Assembly (NCBI GenBank): GCA_033439255.1 | Contig: CM065891.1 | Span: 434,001-498,000 of the forward strand | DNA from: Hericium rajendrae | Taxonomy: Eukaryota; Basidiomycota; Agaricomycetes; Russulales; Hericiaceae | DNA length: 64,000 nt | Direction of reading: 5' to 3' | In this document: positions 54,045 to 64,000 of the stretch, one piece after another | Position numbering within the stretch: position 1 is the first letter of the stretch | Layout of the letters: the number at the start of each line of letters is the position of its first letter | Notes under the pieces: model-generated | Told to the model about the DNA's origin: nothing | Databases searched by the model: none | What the model saw: the letters and a program-made list of their open reading frames with translations, nothing else | Position numbers and translations under genes: made by a program

Positions 54045-55850
54045 ATGGAGCAGCTCAGGCAGACACAAGCAAGCATGAATGACCTCTTCGTGCGGCTTGC
54101 TGCGGAGAAAGCAGCGCTGGAGCGTGACACGCAGCGCTACGCAGACCGAGACGCGAAGGGCCACGAACTGCTGAGTGCGGTGGGTGATTTTGCGGAGTGG
54201 CAGCAGAGGACGGAGGACGACGTGCGGGGCCTACTAGAGAGGCAGAGCGAGAGCGAGAGGATACTGGAGGAGGGAATGATGAGGATGTTCAAAGAGAAGA
54301 GGGAGACAGATGAGAGGATCCGTAAGGAGATCGAGGGGGTATTCAAGGAGAGCGTGCGCCAAGCACTGGAGATGGAGAGGCTATTGCGCCAGTTCGACGT
54401 CACGATGCCGTCGGCGGATGGCTCTGAATATTCGGGCCTAGTAAGTATATCATTTATTTCGCAGAACGTCTTGTGTTACGAACGTCGATTGACCCACCCG
54501 ACTAGGTCCAGCCTGCTTCAGATGACCGGCCGCATCTCGCGTCCGTCTCATCAGTATCGTCACCGCCCTCCTCATCCTTAGGTGTTCCTAACTCCTTCAC
54601 CAATTCGCTTGCCTCTCCCACCTTGCAGAAACCTGACTCCATGGTCAGCTTGACATCGTTTGATCTCCCAAACCGACCGCCACCCTCTCTGCTAGCGAGT
54701 CAGCCGTCCGATCTCCCCGCCAAGGTAAAGGCAGAGCCACCAGTATGGGATTTCTTTGATTATGAAGAGCATGTGGCCTATGGGAGCGGGAGCGATCCCC
54801 AGATCAAACCACCCACCTCCTTCACGTTTTATGAGCCGAAGGTGATGATACCTACGGACCGTTCCCTATTGCGTAGGTGAATCGGCGTCCCGCACATGGC
54901 GAATTGTTGACACAGTTCTTGTATTACAGCATGGGAGTCTGTGGAAAACAACGTGGACATCCCCATCCCCGACTGGCCCTTTGAAGCGGGGAAAAGCATT
55001 CGAGAGATCGAGGTCAATGGTGTGAGGGTTCTAAAAGATGGAAATGTAGAATTAGCAGTCAGAATTTTGGACAATCGAACAGGTGAGTGCAACACCACTC
55101 TGTTCTGCGTACTTGGGGCTGTAAAGTCTGACTGGGCTTCAGAGCATGGCGCACTCGAAGAACTAACGCAGAACTTGACTAACTATCATCATGGAACGAC
55201 CCATAAGCTGGCTTCGAACGAGCTGAGAAACCTGGTTTTCGCTTCTGTGAAGTCGTCCCATGGCAACGCCTGGCACCGCGGTCGAATCTTGCAAGTTAGG
55301 GACCGTCACGCCGATGTACTGTTCATCGACTCGGGCTTTCATGAAACCATCAGTTTCGAAAATATCAGGCCTTTACCAATGCTGTTTTGTTTTCTTCCCC
55401 AGCAATCTCGGAAAGCGCGTCTTAGGTATGTAATTGACAGGCATTGAGGCTTCTCCCGTACACTTCCTTTTCTCATTGTCGATGGACAGCCTTGTGAAGC
55501 TTCCTGGCCCCGGAAGTCAATACCATGGGGAAGCCCACCGAGCCCTCCAGAAGGCATGTGCCGGACGCAAGCTCAAGGCGAGGCTCGACAACGAGACTCG
55601 AGGTGATTACAGGGACAGATCTACATATCTGCTACACTTGCGCTTGATGGACCCGCAGGTCGACCCCGACGACGTTCTGGCATCTATCAATGCGCAGCTG
55701 TTGCGAAATGGCCTTGCCATAATCGACAGCACGCAGTGGCAGGACCTTGCTAGAGATCGGGCTACCTCGCACCTGCTGGCAATGGCTGTCATGAATGCGA
55801 GGGACGAGGGTGTGGGGATGTATAGGCACGAGGAGCCTGCTTCAAGGTGA
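54045..55850 (+). CDS. Coiled-coil/Tudor-SN-like protein E, 519 aa
   Basis: Exons 54045-54440, 54506-54872, 54930-55082, 55143-55425 and 55490-55850, in phase. The coiled coil is 1-125 (MEQLRQTQASMNDLFVRL); the linker 133-254 has EPPVWDFFDYEEHV. The eTudor reads EVNGVRVLKDGNVELAVRIL, ALEELTQNLTNYH, AWHRGRILQV and VLFIDSGFHETISFENIRPLP, then the SN half HRALQKACAGRKLKARL and LLHLRLMDPQVDPDDVLAS. The line-up with SND1 is easiest in this copy: helix LEELTQNLTNYH against LEKLMENMRNDI, and WHRGRI against WYRARV. The second intron has an unusual GTAGGT donor. Confidence 0.82.
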
Positions 55851-56179
55851 TCTGTTTGCGCCGATACGAACGCCCATAGACGTCCATACGTATGCTTGTG
55901 CTTACTGCTTTTGAACGATGGGCGCCAACGTCAATTGCGCGCGAATCTTCACTTGGGCGATTGACATGCGTAGATCTATTCCGCAGGTTATGCAGATCAG
56001 ACGCGTGCAATAATACGGTAGGCGTACTTCCGATTCGGTGCATTGGGAATCTGATGTACGCACATGGTCATATTGGCTGGCTCGTTTTCTTTCCCCGTTT
56101 CTCTCCCTCCTTGGTCGTCCCTCCCTCACTCGTCCAGTCCGAGCCATCCGTGCTGGATGGTAAACGAGTCGACTTTCCG
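55851..56179. other. Spacer between Tudor-like gene E and Smr gene S3
   Basis: The S3 frame stays open upstream to 55892 without stops, but the ATG at 56180 better fits the family. A longer N-ter-minus is possible. Confidence 0.4.
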
Positions 56180-58235
56180 ATGACAGATGACGACAGCCCA
56201 TATGGGCTCGGTCTTCTTATCATATTCTTCGCTGTGCTATTCATCTTGTGCAAGCTCCGCGACATACAGGACAAGAGAGCATCCATCCTCCCGGTATATC
56301 ACGAGCATAGGACCGTCGCAGGCTCACACCAACAGGCATACCTACCTGCTCATAACACAGTCAACGCAGGGTCCGAGAGAAGCATAGCATCTGTTGCCCC
56401 GGCACCAAGGGTAAATCCCGCATTCAGCGAGACGTGGACGAGAACAAGCGATCTTGTTGAGCAAAATCCATGGGTGAGTCTCCATTGAACATCCACAGAA
56501 GGACCTTGATACGAACGATTGTTTAGGTGCCTCTGCCTATTTCGCAAGCTACACCCCCTCCACCACAAACAGAAAGCTACGGCGCCATTAATGGAGGTCC
56601 TAGCACACTGACCCCACTTCACCAATGTGCGATTGCGGCCAATAGAGCGTCGACGGGCGCAGCTATTGCGGGTCCAGCACCGACACATTGCACTGTCCTA
56701 GAGAGCAGCGAGAGCAGCACGGGAGTAAGGAGCCTTGCGTCACCAATTACGCAGCGGCGCGAAGTGAGTTTTCTTGGGGCTTTCTGGCGAACGGACCTTG
56801 ACTCAAATGGGCGCGTAGTTGCCTCCCCTTCCTTCACATGTTACATCTGGCCAGTCACGGTCGCAGATAAACAGCCACAGTGCCGTTGATGCCGGTCCTA
56901 GCGCTGAGACGATCCTTCATCCCAGCACCGCAGCCCTCCTTCAGAACTATGGGTCGATGGATACGGTGTCGCCGGATGTAGCCAGGGGATCCACAGCACC
57001 GAGAGTATGCGAAATCGCTTCTGTGCCACACAACATGGGTGTAGGCAGAATTTCTGCACAAGTCTTGTGGGTGAGTCGGAGTTAGCCTTGTCTATGGATG
57101 GATTGGGATGCTGGCAATTGTTTAGACACCACCTCCCTCGCCTCTGCCACCCACTACAACTGCTACACTCCACACCGAGCACCTGCAGGCGCATGGTACG
57201 GCTGTCTTCGATCAATATCTCCGAAGATACGGGATAGCGGACGTGGATGATGCGCCTCAATTAGACCAATGTCCTCGAGGACTGAGCTTAGCGGGCGGTA
57301 CGACTGCCTTGGATAAACGTCTCCGAGGAGTTGATATGGTAGATCCAAAAGCTTCGGGTACCAAGGCGGATGTGCAGAGGGATGGACAAGTACTCCAAGC
57401 GACGTACTATAGCCTTGAAAATGCCGAGCATCTTCGGGCGCGCGCGAAGACGGAACTCCGGAAGCGCAAAGAAATGCTCAAAAAAGTCCGAAAAGCCCGA
57501 AAAGAGAGGGACACTTTCAATGCCAGAGTCATGCGCCAGATCAGCGAGATGCACGAGTTTGAACACAACAGACTGAACCAGGAAGCGGCCGATGTGTTCT
57601 TCAAATGTGGGTTCACTTCAATTTCATCGTGTTGCATCACTGAGCGTCGACGATCCCCTAGTAAATAATGATGTTGGTGCTCATGCAAGCATGTGAACAG
57701 CTATTGACTCACTCTGCTCGACAGGGCCTACCGCCGAGCAAGGTCGACCTTCACAAGCTAACGGTAGACGAAGCCATTAAGTTCGCGAGACTCAAGATAA
57801 GTAGCGCGCGAGAGAATAAACTCACGTCGATCACCTTCATTACTGGTTCGTAAATCAGGGCTCAATTGTGGGCTCATGCGATGACGGTATTTTCAGGGAA
57901 GGGCATTCATTCCGAGAACAACGAGGCCAGGATCAAGCCAGCGCTGCAAAAGTGGTTAAAAGAGTGAGTGGCGCTCGATTCTACAGGTCTGAGGGACTCA
58001 CGAGTCGCGACTTCTCAGGCAGAAGTTGGTAACGAAGATCCAGCAGAAAAATGAAGGCCGGCTAGTGGTGGTGCTGGAGACCGAGAGCGAGGAAGTCACG
58101 ACAGCTGTGAGTGAGATTTCTCGTCATTTCATGCGACTAGTATATCGAATGAGCTGTCTTCAGCCTACAGTCGCACCTATCGTTCCGCCAAATGTCTTGA
58201 TAACGACTCAACAGTCGATCTTCGTGACCGCTTGA
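56180..58235 (+). CDS. Divergent Smr-domain protein S3 with membrane anchor, 548 aa
   Basis: Eight exons in phase: 56180-56473, 56527-56763, 56819-57070, 57126-57606, 57690-57845, 57897-57963, 58019-58106 and 58164-58235. The N-terminus has one membrane segment (YGLGLLIIFFAVLFILCKL). Three related Pro-rich exons (each starting like VPLP, LPPLP or TPPPSPLPP) look like internal duplications of one exon. A long charged coiled region stands where DUF1771 should be (ENAEHLRARAKTELRKRKEML). The Smr domain is weak: KVDLHKLTVDEAIKFARLKI has Lys for Gly in the DLHG motif, then GKGIHSENNEARIKPAL. The acceptor of exon 5 was chosen by phase and is the least certain. It may have lost catalysis and kept binding. 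Confidence 0.65.
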
Positions 58236-58662
58236 TCTGCGAGGTGTCCAGAAAGGCCGTAGCGAGAATCAAAAGTAGCGAGCTGCACCGTAACGTGTCT
58301 AATGTTCGCATGTATGCGCATCTTGTTGTCAAATTGCACATGGCTGCTTCAGTATTGATATTAGCATTTGTATCTGTTCGCGTGCCATCGCAGAGCGCCA
58401 GACGTACCGGAGCAACGTGGTCACAGCGTTATCTGTACAACACGTCCTAGAAAGGCTGTAAAGTGCGTTCCGCACACGCACACTTCTCCGGGGCGGCGCA
58501 ATCTGTCAACATGTCAAACGCGCATCAATCATGTGTCCCCAAGTATAGGAAGTACCTATGTAGTGAAAGGCGCCGGGATCCCATCGTTTATATGCCTCGA
58601 TCTTTCACCGCATCTCCTTGACCCTTTCTTCCCAGGTAGTGTCTGCCCGTGCGAGATACAGC
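58236..58662. other. Promoter region of Smr gene S4
   Basis: The last 100 bp are related to the region just upstream of S5, including TTTATATG and a CT-rich tract. No gene. Confidence 0.5.
58587..58594 (+). promoter_or_regulatory. TATA box of Smr gene S4
   Basis: TTTATATG, 69 nt before the ATG at 58663. The same element at 63389 has the same spacing to S5. Confidence 0.5.
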
Positions 58663-59745
58663 ATGGCCCCTTGGCCCCTCCTCGCCGCTGGGCTTGTTCT
58701 TGGCGTTGGCGCATTCTTGTATTCTTTGTTCAAAAGAGATGACAAGATCCCTATCTCCAACTCTAACGAGAGATACGCACCTCCCACTCGATCCCCGTAC
58801 CGGCGCGACCCAGTATTCGTGCGAGCAACATCCCAGCCCCGTGCCGACAATGGCATCGATCAGCAATCGCGCTCGCTTCTGAGATCCCGGACCGCGCAGG
58901 TGCCTCGATTCGATTTCATCTACGAGCCCACAAGCCCGTTTCCCAAAGCGCCAGGCGCAGACGGAATATATGCGCCTGTAAGTTGCATTGCATATGTTAC
59001 CTGCCCATTCCCGATCGCTCTCTCCCCACAGGATGGAAATGAAACTGACCAGTCCGACGCGCACTACACCTCGCTGCGCGCACGGGCCGTCAGTGCGGGA
59101 GACGAGATGGTGCGCGCCTATGCGGAGAGCCAGGTTGCGTGGGACGAGGGCAGGCGCGCGCGCGCGAAGGAGCTCTCGAACCAAGGCAAAATGAAGCGAG
59201 CAGAGATGGTGCGCCTACATGAAGAGGCAAGCGCGTGGATCTTCCGCAGTGCGTGTATTCTGTTCGTGGTAATTCGGCTATTGGTGCTGATGCTGCGGCC
59301 GATAGAGAATAACATGGTGCGTAGTGTCAAAGACCCTGCAATGCGGAAGATGTGCTTGATACAGTGATGCTGGTGCAGGGCAGGGAGCCGGGTGAGATCG
59401 ATCTGCATGACTTGCACGTCAAGGAGGCTGTCAAGTACGTGGACCAAAGCATCCAGAAAGCGCGTCGGCACGGGAACTCGGAGATTCGCTTGATTGTCGG
59501 TGTGTAGTTCTCGACTCGTTCTCATTTCAGACCCAATCAAAGACGTCACATTGACAGGCAAAGGCCTGCACTCGCGCGACGGCGCCGCGAAGCTGAAGCC
59601 CGCAGTTGAGGAGCTCATGCAGAAGCGGAACCTCATGGTGACGACTGACCCAGACAACGCAGGCGTGCTGATTGTCCAGTTGAACGGAAAGGCGGAGCGC
59701 AGGGGGACGCTTTTCGGGGCGGGAATGTCATGGGAAGAGCTGTGA
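58663..59745 (+). CDS. DUF1771/Smr-domain protein S4 with membrane anchor, 283 aa
   Basis: Exons 58663-58977, 59032-59248, 59306-59316 (11 nt), 59379-59499 and 59558-59745, in phase. The N-terminal anchor is PLLAAGLVLGVGAFLYSLF, followed by RDD and a polar linker ending DGIYAP. DUF1771 is complete (YTSLRARAVSAGDEMVRAY...RRARAKELSNQGKMKRAEM). The Smr domain is complete with EIDLHDLHVKEAVKYVDQSI, GKGLHSRDGAAKLKPAVEEL and AGVLIVQLN; Gly of DLHG is Asp. The 11-nt exon is needed to keep phase and encodes the NN pair that S1 and S2 also have at this place. A cytosol-facing Smr domain tethered to a membrane is the likely layout. Confidence 0.82.
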
Positions 59746-60071
59746 GAGGTAAGAATTGGTGTATGAGCATGTAAGTCAGGCTGCCTCAGAGACGGGCGAC
59801 CCAAAGACGACGATCGACTTGCCTCGGCAAGGAATAACTGTAATTTGATGATTTTGCACCTGTATTGTGTGTTAGTGGTTTCGGTTTCATACTTCACCTG
59901 TTTGTATATCTATATTTCTTGATGTTCAAGTCGTTGGGACCTGGCTCGGACTTGGACTATATGAGGGTGACCTACGACGATCTACAGAGGCGGGTCGGCG
60001 ACACGGTGACGATAGTGGGAGACGACTTTGTGACACTCGAAGTTGTAAATGAAAAATGAAGTTCCGGCATC
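59746..60071. other. Spacer between S4 and tRNA copy 5
   Basis: 3' flank of S4. A short frame at 59865-60059 ends 12 bp before the tRNA and has no family signal. Confidence 0.4.
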
Positions 60072-60169
60072 GCCCGCCTAGCTCAATCGGATAGAGCGTC
60101 AGACTCTTAAGGCGGGTTCCACCTGGTTAAATAAATCTGAAGGCTGCGAGTTCGACCCTCGCGGTGGGC
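60072..60169 (+). tRNA. tRNA-Lys(CTT) with intron, copy 5
   Basis: Full cloverleaf, anticodon CTT, 25-nt intron (AGGCGGGTTCCACC...). It differs from copy 4 mainly in the intron. The 3' flank has tttttgc and later tttttt. Confidence 0.92.
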
Positions 60170-60782
60170 TAGTATCTTGTTTTTGCACCAAGTACGATGC
60201 TTGGAATGTTTTTTCAGGGCCTGAGCTTGCATGTCTCTTCGATCGGGAGGATCCGCGAATTCGGACTCTCCGCATTCTGACCATCAACCATGATCTGGAA
60301 CTCGCCAGGTCCTCTCCCTCTCGATTCGACTTTCCTATCCGCGCTACGGCATGCAGCTGCAATGCGATACTACCTGGTTATGTGTATACCTCTCGACCTG
60401 GGCTAATTGGAGTGACAACGCTTTCTGAGACTGGCCCGCTGACTTCCATCCTCGGATTGAAGACGATCCAGACGCGCTCGTCGCGTCTTCTTACGTTGGG
60501 CGTCATCTCACAATCAGAATCAGGGAAGCTGCACCTGTTATCAGAATGAGGCAGCACATCGACAGCCCGTGGGCCAGCTGACCCAAATACAGCCAGGCTT
60601 CGCGGCCTCATGGAGAGGACGTTGTCGTTTTTGGCGCTGCTTGGAGGGAGCCACCACCGAGCAAGTTTGCTATCGGCGTGTCTCATCTAGTGTATGTTGG
60701 ATAGTCTGATCCCATTGCTCTCGATGCTGACTTTGACCTCCCAGATACGCACTCACACCCTCTCAAAGAGGCTTCGACTCTG
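60170..60782. other. Upstream block of Tudor-like gene F
   Basis: attcggactctccgcattctgac at 60259-60281 is a diverged form of the shared block. A possible upstream short exon starts ATGGAGAGGACGTTG at about 60610, also seen in C and D but with stops there. Confidence 0.4.
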
Positions 60783-62617
60783 ATGGAGCAGCTCAAGCAG
60801 ACGCAAGCTAGCATGAATGACCTTTTCATGCGACTGGCCGCGGAGAAGGCGGCGCTGGACCGCACGACGCAGCAATATGCAGAACGTGATGCACAGAGCC
60901 GCGAACTACTCAGCGTGGTGGGCGACTTCGCAGAACGGCAGCGGCGGGCGCAGGATGATGTACGGAGTCTACTGAAGAAGCGAAGCGAGGGCGATAGGGC
61001 GCTAGAGGAACAGATGGCGCGGATGTTCAAGGAGAAGACGGAGACAGATGAGAGAATCGGGAGGGAGATCGAGGAAGTATTCGAAGAGAGCGTACGCGGC
61101 GTGCAGGAGACGGAGAAGCTTTTGCGCAAGCTCAACGTCGCGATGCCGCCAGCGGATGACTCTGAAACTCCAGCCCCAGTAAGTAGTTTCTTTATTTGCA
61201 GAACATCTTGTGTTACGAACGTTCGATTGATTCATTTGAATAGGTCCAACCCGCCTCAGATGAGCGGCCTCGTCGTGCATCTATCTCATCTGTGTCATCA
61301 CAATTATCTTCGTTCTCAGGTCTTTCTGATCCCTTCACCAATTCGCTCGCCTCTCCCACTTTGCAGAGCTTCAGGTCCGTGGACAAGGAATTCGTTAGCT
61401 TGACACCACTTGACACTCCGAAACGGCCCTCTTCCTCTCTCTCGTCGAGTGCGCCGCCTGATATCCCTAAGACGAAGCCCGAGCCACAGGAGTGGGACTT
61501 CTTCGATTATGAAAAGGATGTGGTCTGGGGGAGCGAGGGTAAGCCTCCGATCAAACCGCCCACTTCGTTTGCAGAGTTTTGCGAGTCTGAGGTGGCGATA
61601 CCGACCAACCCATTGCGTAAGTGACTTGGCCTTCCACAGATGGTGAGTTTCTAACATGGGTCCCGCATCGCAGCATGTGAGTCCGTGAACGACAGTGTGA
61701 CGATCCCCAATTCCGAATGGACTTTGAATAGCGTTCGGGAAATCAAAATCAATGGTGTCAGGGTCTTGAAGGAGGGGGGACTAGAATTATCAGTCACTAT
61801 GTTTGACAACCAGACAGGTTAGTTCAATATCGCTTCGGTCTGGCTATTTGGTCGGCAGAAATTGATGTAGCTGTAGGGCCTGGCGCACTCCAAGAACTCA
61901 TCCAAAACTTGACTACATATCATCGCGTAACGAACCATAAGCTGTTGGAAGAAGACTGGTCTCAATTCGTGGCTGTCCAATCCTCTCACGGAAAAGCCTG
62001 GCATCGCGGTCAAATCTGCCAAGTTCAATATGACCCAAACAATTTCAGCAAAATCATGGGAGCCGAAGTTCGCTTCATTGACTCTGAGTTTCGCGAGATT
62101 GTGAACCTTGACAACATGAGGCCATTACCAACGCTGTTCCGACACCTACCTCAGCAAGCTCTGAGGGCGCGTCTTAGGTACGTCGTCGATAGGCGTTTCG
62201 TCTGTTTGTTTGATTTTCTCACTATCAACGGGCAGCTTCGTGGAACTTATTGGGCCATCCAGCCAGCATCACATTGAAGCCCTCGAAGCCCTGCAGAAGG
62301 CATGTGCAGGTCGGAAGTTCGTGGCGAAGCTCGATTCCTACGGTCCGTGGAGGGCAAAATTCGATGATCAGTGGAGGGAGCCACATCTGCGCTTGGTGAA
62401 TCCTGGGGACAACCCCGAGAATCTTTCGGCATCTGTGAATGTTCAGCTATTGCGGGGTGGCCTTGCCTGCATTGACTCACAAGGAGATTGGTATTCCGAA
62501 GCAGATTGGGCTACCAAGCACCTGCTGGCGATGGCTGATGTGAGTGCGAGGAACAAGGATGTTGGGATATATCGACGCGAGGAAGCCGCCCGTGAGCCAA
62601 AAGAAGAGGTATCTTGA
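60783..62617 (+). CDS. Coiled-coil/Tudor-SN-like protein F, 537 aa
   Basis: Exons 60783-61178, 61244-61616, 61674-61817, 61859-62177 and 62236-62617, in phase. The coiled coil is 1-125 (MEQLKQTQASMNDLFMRL); the linker 133-256 has EPQEWDFFDYEKDVVWG. The eTudor barrel has a longer loop (QYDPNNFSKIMGAEVRFID) and the strand FIDSEFREIV, changed even from the family norm. The SN-type half reads LEALQKACAGRKFVAKL and NVQLLRGGLACID. It lies 614 bp after a tRNA-Lys, the same arrangement as copy D. The third intron uses GTTAGT. Confidence 0.8.
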
Positions 62618-62974
62618 GATCCTTATGCCATAGTACGTATGCATATTCTGTGACTACGCGTCGCTCCATGTCCGGTGAAGGATAATCAAAAGAATCATCA
62701 CATTCGGAGCGCTGATGTTTCGTGGGACGCAACAGTGTAGACCTACGAAGCTGTTCCTTAGTTTGGGGTATTGTATCGACAGACTGTGCGCTATATAGCT
62801 TGACCAAATGGAGCGAGGCTTTGGCGCTGCTTAGAGGAAACCACCATATTGAGCAAGTGTGCTATCGGCGCATATCATCCAGCGTATGTTCGATAGCCTG
62901 ACCACAAACCTGGCAAAGCTGATTTCGTCCTCACAGATACGCATTAGTGGCCTCGCAAAGACTTAAAGACACTG
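62618..62974. other. Spacer and upstream region of truncated copy G
   Basis: ttggcgctgcttagaggaaaccacc and the following 100 bp are the family's immediate 5' region (also before F and E). Confidence 0.5.
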
Positions 62975-63133
62975 ATGGAGCAACTGAGGCAGACACAGAT
63001 AAACATAAATGACTTCTTTGCACGGCTCTCCGCTGAGAAAAGGGATCTGGATCACGCGAAACAACGCTGCGCAGAGCGGGACGTGCAGAATCGCGAACTG
63101 CTGAGCGCGGTGGGCAATTTTGCTGAGCTATGA
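62975..63133 (+). pseudogene. Truncated Tudor-family copy G, coiled-coil start only
   Basis: 52 codons (MEQLRQTQININDFFARL... to NFAEL) match the first part of the family's exon 1, then TGA. Homology ends at the stop, and no linker or Tudor sequence follows before the next Smr gene. This is a partial duplicate rather than a gene broken by point mutation. Confidence 0.85.
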
Positions 63134-63460
63134 GACAAGTACGACGCGTAGGAAGTAACCCTTGTACAACATTGCTTACTTGCGCGTGTATGTGCTGCTG
63201 TATTGATCCAAGTGACTCAGAATGAACGCATTGTATCAATTTGGTTATTTAAGTACCTACGTATGATGTGTCCAAGAAAGGCTACCAACGCGCTTCCATG
63301 CTTCTCCTGGGCGGCTCGAGCTGACAACAGCGCGTCAAGCATTTCTTCAATCTAGGACAAGTATTTGGAAGGCATCAGAATCTCATCATTTATATGCCAC
63401 GACTGCTCAGCGCGTCTCCTTGGTCCCTTTTGCCCCCGGTCTGCTTATACGGCATATACC
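63134..63460. other. Promoter region of Smr gene S5
   Basis: TTTATATG at 63389-63396 lies 72 nt before the ATG. The stretch is recognisably related to the S4 promoter. Confidence 0.5.
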
Positions 63461-64000
63461 ATGCCCGGCCTCCTCACCACTGGGCTTGTCGTTGGCGTCG
63501 GTTACTTCTTGTACCGTCTCCTCAAGGGCGATGACGGGTCTGACCAAGGCCAAGGTGCCACTCCCACCTCTAGTGAGAGGCACGCACCGAGTCCCACTCA
63601 GGCTTCCCATCGGTATTATGCGGAACACGATTTCAGAGCTAACTCCCGGCCAAGTGTCAACAATAACATCGATCGGCAAACGCACCAGGTCCCCAAACCG
63701 CAAACTCAAGCTCTACAGACAAGCACGAACGACGAAAGGCTCTTCAATCAGTACAATCAACAACCGCTTCAATACGGTGCTACGGGATCATCGGCGAGTG
63801 TTCCCAGACCGTCCGTCAATGACGGAATATATGCGCCGGTAAGTCGAAGCAGAAGACTCTGACTCTTAGGAATACTCACTTACAGCCGTAGCAGGAACGT
63901 GTCTTGCCTTGTGGTTGTCACGACAGCATCCCTGCAACCGTGAGTATCACAAGGGATTTGAGTTTTGCGGATATTGATATAGAGCCATAAGTACTCCTTC
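63461..64000 (+). CDS. DUF1771/Smr-type gene S5, 5' part, runs off the window
   Basis: Exon 1 is 63461-63838: a membrane anchor (LLTTGLVVGVGYFLYRLL), RLLKGDD, then a Gln/Pro/Ser-rich linker that ends NDGIYAP just before a GTAAGT donor, exactly as in S4. A possible second exon 63892-63939 is in phase but does not resemble the DUF1771 exon of S4. Either the domain exon is farther right or this copy is changed. The Smr domain is not in the window, so membership rests on the N-terminal half. Confidence 0.6.

Overview
The window looks like nuclear DNA of a basidiomycete fungus, most likely an agaricomycete. The reasons are genes broken by dense 50-60 nt GT-AG introns, a Ty3-type chromovirus, a helitron helicase remnant, an F-box gene of mushroom type, a fungal antizyme with a +1 frameshift, and an uS5/RPS2 gene. 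All gene models were spliced by hand from frame, donor and acceptor logic. Every multi-exon model described as intact keeps phase from start to stop.

Left part (1-11.6 kb): a 10,904-bp chromovirus on the minus strand has two 285-bp LTRs that read as identical and a 5-bp target duplication (GTGGG). It sits inside a host reading frame that continues in phase on the other side. It encodes Gag-protease, RT, RNase H, integrase and chromodomain. It also carries an extra 828-codon ORF where retroviruses keep env. One in-frame TGA and one 1-nt frameshift break gag-pol.

Middle-left (12.6-18.9 kb): a 6.27-kb palindrome is built from a 43-bp TTGGCCAA-bearing repeat and two facing arrays of a strict 20-bp satellite around a 473-bp AT-rich loop. 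To its right are a small two-exon gene, a small Cys-rich gene, a RING-finger gene and a histone H3 variant with a rewritten N-terminal tail.

Right part (24.9-64 kb): this is a multigene cluster. Six intact paralogues (A-F) and one truncated copy (G) share the same five-exon layout: N-terminal coiled coil, Ser/Pro/acidic linker, and a C-terminal extended Tudor module like the end of Tudor-SN (SND1). Interleaved are five DUF1771/Smr-domain genes with different N-terminal membrane or lipid anchors (one runs off the edge), five intron-containing tRNA-Lys(CTT) genes plus a tRNA fragment, and two broken copies of a paraoxonase-like gene. Single-copy genes are embedded: RPS2, ornithine decarboxylase antizyme, the intact paraoxonase-like gene and an F-box gene, plus the helitron remnant and its neighbour.

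The co-amplification of Tudor-SN-like and Smr genes with tRNA-Lys is the strongest candidate for an undescribed system. Both protein types belong to RNA-handling families, so a lineage-specific RNA surveillance or element-defence role is possible. That role is inference only.
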